Assembly: GCA_016791365.1 (NCBI GenBank)
Contig: JAEUMT010000013.1
Span: forward strand, 1 to 64,000
Source of the DNA: Hyphomonadaceae bacterium
GTDB taxonomy: Bacteria; Pseudomonadota; Alphaproteobacteria; Caulobacterales; Aquidulcibacteraceae
Length of the DNA stretch: 64,000 bases
Reading direction: 5' to 3'
This document shows, piece by piece, positions 59,907-64,000 of the stretch. Position 1 is the stretch's first letter; each line of letters opens with the position of its first letter. A program made the position numbers and the translations under genes. Under the pieces are notes generated by a model that was given only the letters and a program-made list of their open reading frames with translations, made no database searches and had not been told where the DNA came from.

Positions 59907-61702
59907 AGTTTGAACGCGCCGTCCCGGATTTGGGCGTAGAGATCGGGCGTAATCAGCACGTAGGCGGACTTTTCCGGTTGATCGAAATAGAGCGCTTGCT
60001 CAACTTTCGCCGGATCGAATCCGTCGCGGACGAGATCGACTTTGCGATATTTGAATGTGCCCGTTGTTTCGATCGCCGGCGCGATGCGGATGAAAAGTGG
60101 GCGGGCGTAACCTGGAAGTTCGCGCACGAGATAATCGCGCAGGCCTTCGATCTTGAACCCGTCGCCTGGCGTGATCGCCGCCATGCCGGCACGGCCGTCG
60201 AGCTTGCCGATCTTCACGCCATAGACATTGGCTTCATCCACGCCCGGATAGCGCGAGATAACTTCCGCGACTTCGGTGGTGGAGACGTTTTCGCCTTTCC
60301 AGCGGAAGGTGTCGCCGATGCGATCGACGAAATAGAAATAGCCGTCCTTGTCCTGGCGCATGAGATCGCCGGTGCGGAACCAGGAATCGCCTCGTTCGAC
60401 GACATCGCGCAGGATTTTCCGCTCAGACGCGGCCTTATCGGCGTAGCCGGTATAATTGTGCCGGGCGTCGTCCTTGATCAGGCCTACGGCCTCGCCTGGT
60501 TCGCCGATGTCGCAAAGCACGCAAATGCCATTTGCATCGCGGACCGGCATTTCGGATTCGACATCGAACTTCACCAGGCGCACCGCGAAGTTGCGCCGCA
60601 GATAGGGCGGCACGCGCCCAATCGCGCCGGGCTGGCCGTCGAAATTGAACATCGAGACGTTGCCTTCGGTGGAGCCGTAGAACTCCATGATCCGCGGCAC
60701 GTTGAAACGCGTTTGGAACTCTTCCCACACTTCGGGGCGCAAACCGTTGCCGAACGCGAGGCGCAATTTGTGTGCGCGATCGCTCGGGCTCGGGTCTTGA
60801 TTCACCAGGTAGCGGCAGAGCTCGCCGATATAGACAAACATGGTGCAGCCATTGTCGATGACATCGCTCCAGAAGTGGCTTGCCGAAAACTTGCGGCGCA
60901 ACGTGATTGTGCCACCGTTCAACAAGGCTGATCCAACGCCGCATAATCCCCCGGTCGCGTGATAGAGCGGCAGCACGCAGTAGATGTTGTCTTCCGCGTT
61001 GGCCTTCGTCGCGCCGGCGAAGCTGCGCATGTAGAGTTGCGCGCGCATGTGCGTGATCTTCGCGGCCTTGGGCATGCCGGTGGTGCCGGAGGTGTAGATG
61101 TAGAGCGCGACGTCGCGGGTTTTTTGGCCGGTGCGGCGCGCTTTGGCCGGGCGTTCCGGCGCCAGCTTTGGTTCTCTGAGGTCCAGCGCATGGCGGTCTG
61201 GGGCGGCCGCGAAGCCTGGATCGATGATCCAGTAGCTCAGCGGACGCGGCAGGCCGGCGCGGATGGTTTCGATGGCGGCGAGGCTTTCGGTGTCGGTGAT
61301 GACGTGGCTGGCGTTTGAGATCGAGAGGCAGTGCGCGAGCGCGGCGCCAGTTAGGTTGTTGTTGATCAGAGCCGAGGCGATGCCGAGCTTTGACAAGCCG
61401 ATCCAGGCCGGAACGTACTCGGCCCGGTTTGGCAGGAGCAGCGCGACCGTGTCTCCGGCTTTCAGTCCTTTCGCGTCGGCCCAAGCGGCGAAGCGGTTGG
61501 CGAGCGCGTCGAGCTGGCGATAGGTGTAGCGCTCGCCTTCGAAGACAAGCGCGGTGTGGTCGGCGAATTTGTCGACGGCTTCCTCGAAATCATCGCAGAT
61601 GAGCACATCAGAGTCCGGATTGATCTTTCGCACGCGCCAAAGCGTGCGGGCGAGACCGTCCAGGAATCTGATCTCGCGCGCGATTGCCTTGAGCGGCCCC
61701 AT
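59903..61702 (-). CDS. Very long-chain acyl-CoA synthetase (FATP-like)
   Basis: 599 residues. AMP-binding fold: YIYTSGTTGMPKAAKITHMRAQ (P-loop), FYGSTEGNVSMFNFDGQPGAIG, WFRTGDLMRQDKDGYFYFVDRIGDTFRWKGENVSTTEVAEVI, and GTFKYRKVDL near the end. The sequence follows the fatty-acid transport protein branch (SLC27-like). Activates long-chain fatty acids to CoA thioesters at the inner membrane. No neighbouring beta-oxidation genes. Confidence 0.93.
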   Translation of the reverse strand: MGPLKAIAREIRFLDGLARTLWRVRKINPDSDVLICDDFEEAVDKFADHTALVFEGERYTYRQLDALANRFAAWADAKGLKAGDTVALLLPNRAEYVPAWIGLSKLGIASALINNNLTGAALAHCLSISNASHVITDTESLAAIETIRAGLPRPLSYWIIDPGFAAAPDRHALDLREPKLAPERPAKARRTGQKTRDVALYIYTSGTTGMPKAAKITHMRAQLYMRSFAGATKANAEDNIYCVLPLYHATGGLCGVGSALLNGGTITLRRKFSASHFWSDVIDNGCTMFVYIGELCRYLVNQDPSPSDRAHKLRLAFGNGLRPEVWEEFQTRFNVPRIMEFYGSTEGNVSMFNFDGQPGAIGRVPPYLRRNFAVRLVKFDVESEMPVRDANGICVLCDIGEPGEAVGLIKDDARHNYTGYADKAASERKILRDVVERGDSWFRTGDLMRQDKDGYFYFVDRIGDTFRWKGENVSTTEVAEVISRYPGVDEANVYGVKIGKLDGRAGMAAITPGDGFKIEGLRDYLVRELPGYARPLFIRIAPAIETTGTFKYRKVDLVRDGFDPAKVEQALYFDQPEKSAYVLITPDLYAQIRDGAFKL

Positions 61703-61753
61703 CCGTCGTCTCCGGCGCGAGGCATAAGCGTGTTCGCCCGGGAGCGGAACGGG

Positions 61754-61840
61754 TCAGGCGGTCGCGGCGGCGGCAAAAGCGGGGAGCATCGGCGCCAGAG
61801 CCAACATGATGGTGATCAAAAAAGCGGTTTTGTGTTGCAT
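61754..61840 (-). CDS. Tiny exported peptide
   Basis: 28 codons (HKTAFLITIMLALAPMLPAFAAAATA) behind a strong GGAGGG ribosome site four bases before the ATG. It is little more than a signal peptide with an Ala-rich end. Lies 52 bases upstream of the acyl-CoA synthetase gene in the same direction; could be a leader. Confidence 0.45.
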   Translation of the reverse strand: MQHKTAFLITIMLALAPMLPAFAAAATA

Positions 61841-61918
61841 CGGTCCCTCCGAAGTGGGGCCGGTCTAATCTTCTGCTGTTGCACGGATATTGCGCGGTTG
61901 TTTCAGAAACGGGGCGAT

Positions 61919-62449
61919 TTAGCGGCAGGCGATCAACGCTTGCGAGACTTCATCGGCCCACGGAAAGACGCTGATCTCGCCGTTGACCTCCACCGCGAAG
62001 CGATCGGCCGGCGCGCCGAGCATGCTGATGAGCGCCGTCTTCGCGGGCGTGCCTTCGAGCACATCGGCGGTGACGCTGGGCAGGCCTTCGTTGAAGGAGC
62101 GCGCGGGCAAGTCGAGTGTTTGCACGGGCGTGATGATGCGCAACGTCGTGTTCTGATCGGGCGCGAGTTCGTGCTCGTAGATCAGTGAGATTTTGCCGGT
62201 CGGCGTCTCGCACGCGATTGTCAGGAGATATTCGCTTTCGGGCGGACCGAAGCCCGCGCCGGTGACGCCTTCATCGGTGCGCAGCGTCCAGCTGCCCTCA
62301 ACGGGCGCCGCGCCCAGTGCGGCGGCGTCGGGATTTGCGGGTTGCGCTTCGCCGGCATCGCCCGCGTGCGCGGCGCGATCGTCTTCGGCCGCGGGCGGCG
62401 CGGCGGGTGAGCAAGCAATGAGGGCGAGGGCGAGAAGAAATATGCGCAT
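61919..62449 (-). CDS. Hypothetical lipoprotein
   Basis: 176 residues. The signal MRIFLLALALIACSP has a lipobox (LIAC). An Ala/Asp-rich linker follows, then strands WTLRTDEGVTGAGFGPPESEYLLTIACE and ISLIYEHELAPDQNTTLRIITP, a small beta domain with two cysteines (IACE, LIACR). No family recognised; envelope-located. Confidence 0.78.
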   Translation of the reverse strand: MRIFLLALALIACSPAAPPAAEDDRAAHAGDAGEAQPANPDAAALGAAPVEGSWTLRTDEGVTGAGFGPPESEYLLTIACETPTGKISLIYEHELAPDQNTTLRIITPVQTLDLPARSFNEGLPSVTADVLEGTPAKTALISMLGAPADRFAVEVNGEISVFPWADEVSQALIACR

Positions 62450-62466
62450 GGCTCTGCTTAGCAGCT

Positions 62467-62733
62467 TTAGTTGGCGGCGTCGCCCTCAGGATAGGCGCCG
62501 GCGAAATCCATGAAGTGACGGCCAGGCGGGTTTATGGCGGAGAGGAAGAGCTTGGCATGCTCCTCGGCGATTTCCTTGGTGGGGAAATCCGAGGGACCGG
62601 CGTGAAGGCCGGGGAAGATTGTGCCAAGCCGATAGAGGCTGAGCACGCGATAGACATGGTAGTAGTTACGCCAAATCTTCGGCGGCGGCGTGTGCGTCTT
62701 CGGCTTGGCGAGCAGATCAAGCATCACGGCCAT
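62467..62733 (-). CDS. Hypothetical protein
   Basis: 88 residues. KIWRNYYHVYRVLSLYRLGTIFPGLHAG and FPTKEIAEEHAKLFLSAINPPGRHFMDFAGAYPEG. No signal peptide; aromatic, cytoplasmic-looking. The FPTKEIAEEHAKLFL stretch resembles short single-domain proteins with an N-terminal strand and helix. 17 bases upstream of the lipoprotein gene in the same direction. Confidence 0.65.
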   Translation of the reverse strand: MAVMLDLLAKPKTHTPPPKIWRNYYHVYRVLSLYRLGTIFPGLHAGPSDFPTKEIAEEHAKLFLSAINPPGRHFMDFAGAYPEGDAAN

Positions 62734-63036
62734 AAGTGTGGGCGCTCTGCGCCATGGTCAAGCGCGTACGCGCGATTGCGGAGAGAGCCATTGAGCCGGA
62801 GCCGGCGCTTCCGCCTTCGCTAAGGCTTCGACGGACAGGCGCTTTCACAGTGCGTGTGTTGCGCGACGATGGCGCTGGACTCGTCGAAGAGCGCGAAGAG
62901 ATTCAACGCCCGCGCCGCCGCCCAGAGGATGGGTGGTGCGTAAGTGACGGGAGCGGTGGCGGCGGACATTTGCGGGGAGTGTACGGGTGGGGCTGGGGCC
63001 ACTGGATAGATTTCGATCTATCTGCGCATTTCCTGC
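62734..63036. other. Intergenic stretch without a supported gene
   Basis: An open frame of 108 codons on the plus strand (62736-63062) reads as unstructured Arg/Gly-rich text with no motif and no ribosome site, so I do not call it. No clear hairpin or repeat was seen. Confidence 0.5.
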
Positions 63037-63387
63037 TCAGCCTTCGTCGTTCTCGTTGGTGATCTGTTGCGTGATGTCCATCGAGTCGTGGAGGACGCGG
63101 AGGATCGTGAGCGTGGTGTCATCGTAGGTGAAGACGAGAATGTGACGCGCGTCCTTGGGCGAACCGCCCCGTGTGCGCGCAAGGCGGAGATGGAAGAGAT
63201 TGAAGCCGGGGAGGTCTTCGCACTGTTGAACGCCACTGCGCTGCGGATCGGCACACAGCATCACGAACGCGCGCTTCATCAACGCGCCGTACTTGTGTTG
63301 AGCGCCGGCGCCGAACACGCGGCGCGAATAGGCGCGAATGGCTTTGATATCAGCGCGAGCACCGGGCTTGCGCTCAAGCCGCCTCAT
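63037..63387 (-). CDS. parE: ParE-family toxin
   Basis: 116 residues. RelE/ParE fold: ARADIKAIRAYSRRVFGAGAQHKYGALMKRAFVML, DLPGFNLFHLRLARTRGG, RHILVFTYDDTTLTILRVLHDSMD (the final 'I.RVLH..MD' is diagnostic). Overlaps parD by ATGA. Probably inhibits gyrase unless bound by ParD. Confidence 0.92.
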   Translation of the reverse strand: MRRLERKPGARADIKAIRAYSRRVFGAGAQHKYGALMKRAFVMLCADPQRSGVQQCEDLPGFNLFHLRLARTRGGSPKDARHILVFTYDDTTLTILRVLHDSMDITQQITNENDEG

Positions 63388-63686
63388 TCCGCGGCGGCGC
63401 CTCGCGCGGCCGCTTCTTCCGCCGCAATCTCAGCCTCGATTTCGGCGTCGATCTCCTCGAAAAAGGCGTCGATGTCGTCGATCGGGATGGCGGGGCCGGA
63501 ATCGATGCCTTCTTGGATCGCTGCATTCAGTGCGGCGATCTTTGCAGCGCGCTCCGCCTGATCCGCCTTCAGCGCACGCAGCCCGGCGCGCACCACTTCG
63601 CTGGCGTTCTGAAACTGCCCGGACTCGACCTGCTCGGCGACGAAGCGGTCGAGGGCGTCGGTGAGGTTGATGTTACGGGTGGCCAT
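63384..63686 (-). CDS. parD: ParD-family antitoxin
   Basis: 100 residues from the ATG at 63686. N-terminal ribbon-helix-helix: NINLTDALDRFVAEQVESGQFQNASEVVRAGLRAL. The acidic C-terminus (DDIDAFFEEIDAEIEAEIAAEE) wraps the toxin. No clear ribosome site is seen. RHH antitoxins usually repress their own promoter; that promoter would lie in 63687-63800, shared with the divergent gene at 63806. Confidence 0.92.
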   Translation of the reverse strand: MATRNINLTDALDRFVAEQVESGQFQNASEVVRAGLRALKADQAERAAKIAALNAAIQEGIDSGPAIPIDDIDAFFEEIDAEIEAEIAAEEAAARGAAAE

Positions 63687-63805
63687 GAGGGGAGAATGGG
63701 GTGGTTGGCAAAGATTGGCAAGATCGGGCAGGGCGTCTCGCTTGACAGAACGGCAGGACTGTCTATTGTCTAACAGACAAAGATAGATGGAAATGGACAC
63801 CGGCA

Positions 63806-64000
63806 ATGGCGAGCGATCGTTCACGAGAGAAGCTTATCGAGTTCATCGAGTACCTGGGCAACAAAGGCTTGCTGGCTTCGGCCACGGCAGGCGCCAGGAA
63901 AGCGGCTGTTGGCAAGGTGTTTGGCATCTTGAGCGAGGAGGAGGCATCGGACGTATTTGCCGTTGACCTCGATGTTCTGATGACGCGCTTCAGCAACCTT
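63806..64000 (+). CDS. N-terminal fragment of a gene running off the window
   Basis: 65 codons with no stop: SDRSREKLIEFIEYLGNKGLLASATAGARKAAV..., then SEEEASDVFAVDLDVLMTRFSNL. All-helical text like the core-binding N-terminus of some tyrosine recombinases/integrases, but this is a weak impression. A short TGTCTATTGTCTAACAGACA inverted-repeat-like stretch precedes it. The remainder lies outside the window. Confidence 0.5.
   Translation, partial: MASDRSREKLIEFIEYLGNKGLLASATAGARKAAVGKVFGILSEEEASDVFAVDLDVLMTRFSNL

Noticed and set aside
62736-63062. 108-codon plus-strand frame
   Set aside because: No ribosome site, no motif, low-complexity Arg/Gly text overlapping the parE 3' end.

Overview
The window looks like chromosome of an aerobic, GC-rich alphaproteobacterium, probably near Caulobacterales/Hyphomonadaceae. 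The support is gene content and order: bolA - J-domain gene - cobS - cobT - rpmB, plus mmcB, carD, fdxA, an rpoH-type sigma factor, TonB and TAT exported proteins, and a cluster of GANTC sites (the CcrM motif of this group). The clade call is inference from these features; no rRNA is present.

Layout. 50-139 is tRNA-Ser. Directly behind it (about 380-4450) lies a visibly lower-GC accessory block: a small unknown gene, a phage-type helix-turn-helix protein, an HNH-nuclease/SF2-helicase/zinc-ribbon fusion and a convergent C5-cytosine methyltransferase with a large unexplained C-terminal extension. Together they look like a restriction-modification or phage-derived defence module. 4600-7720 holds a secreted protein and a divergent sulfide/persulfide detoxification locus (BigR-like regulator, rhodanese, TauE exporter, persulfide dioxygenase). 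8141-15850 is mostly housekeeping and envelope genes: RNA phosphodiesterase, sirtuin, lipoproteins, a metallopeptidase, a diiron ferritin-like protein behind a perfect FNR-type box, mmcB, a DUF1214/DUF1254 pair and bolA. 15894-21962 is the conserved cobS/cobT/rpmB neighbourhood with small secreted proteins interleaved. 22158-28215 holds a DUF3108 protein, a Suv3-like helicase with an S4 protein, ferredoxin, CarD and RpoH.

28212-30955 holds a thermonuclease-like lipoprotein, whose 5' end contains a dispersed palindromic repeat, and a gamma-glutamyltransferase. 31034-41663 is a minus-strand catabolic cluster: MFS transporter, GntR/FCD and AraC regulators, three esterase families, an FAD D-2-hydroxyacid dehydrogenase, an SDR and a TonB receptor. 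The same 15-bp palindrome precedes two of its three apparent operons. This is the best candidate here for an undescribed uptake-and-degradation pathway. 42220-42296 is tRNA-Arg(CCU). It is followed by a membrane TrkA-N/RyR protein, a PhoX-type protein, SelO, an LprI+DUF3298 lipoprotein and a drug-efflux type MFS protein.

50159-53522 carries the whole EF-P beta-lysylation set (EpmB, EpmA, EF-P) with a GNAT gene and two kinds of REP-like palindrome. 53586-55143 is a class A beta-lactamase in a tightly coupled three-gene unit ending in an ArsC-family protein. 57200-59906 is a cobalamin riboswitch followed by overlapping btuF-btuC-btuD. The window ends with an acyl-CoA synthetase, small lipoprotein genes, a ParDE toxin-antitoxin pair and a gene cut by the window edge. 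Genes are tightly packed: co-directional neighbours often share ATGA/GTGA, and seven convergent pairs interlock their stop codons in a four-base TTAG, CTAG or CTAA.
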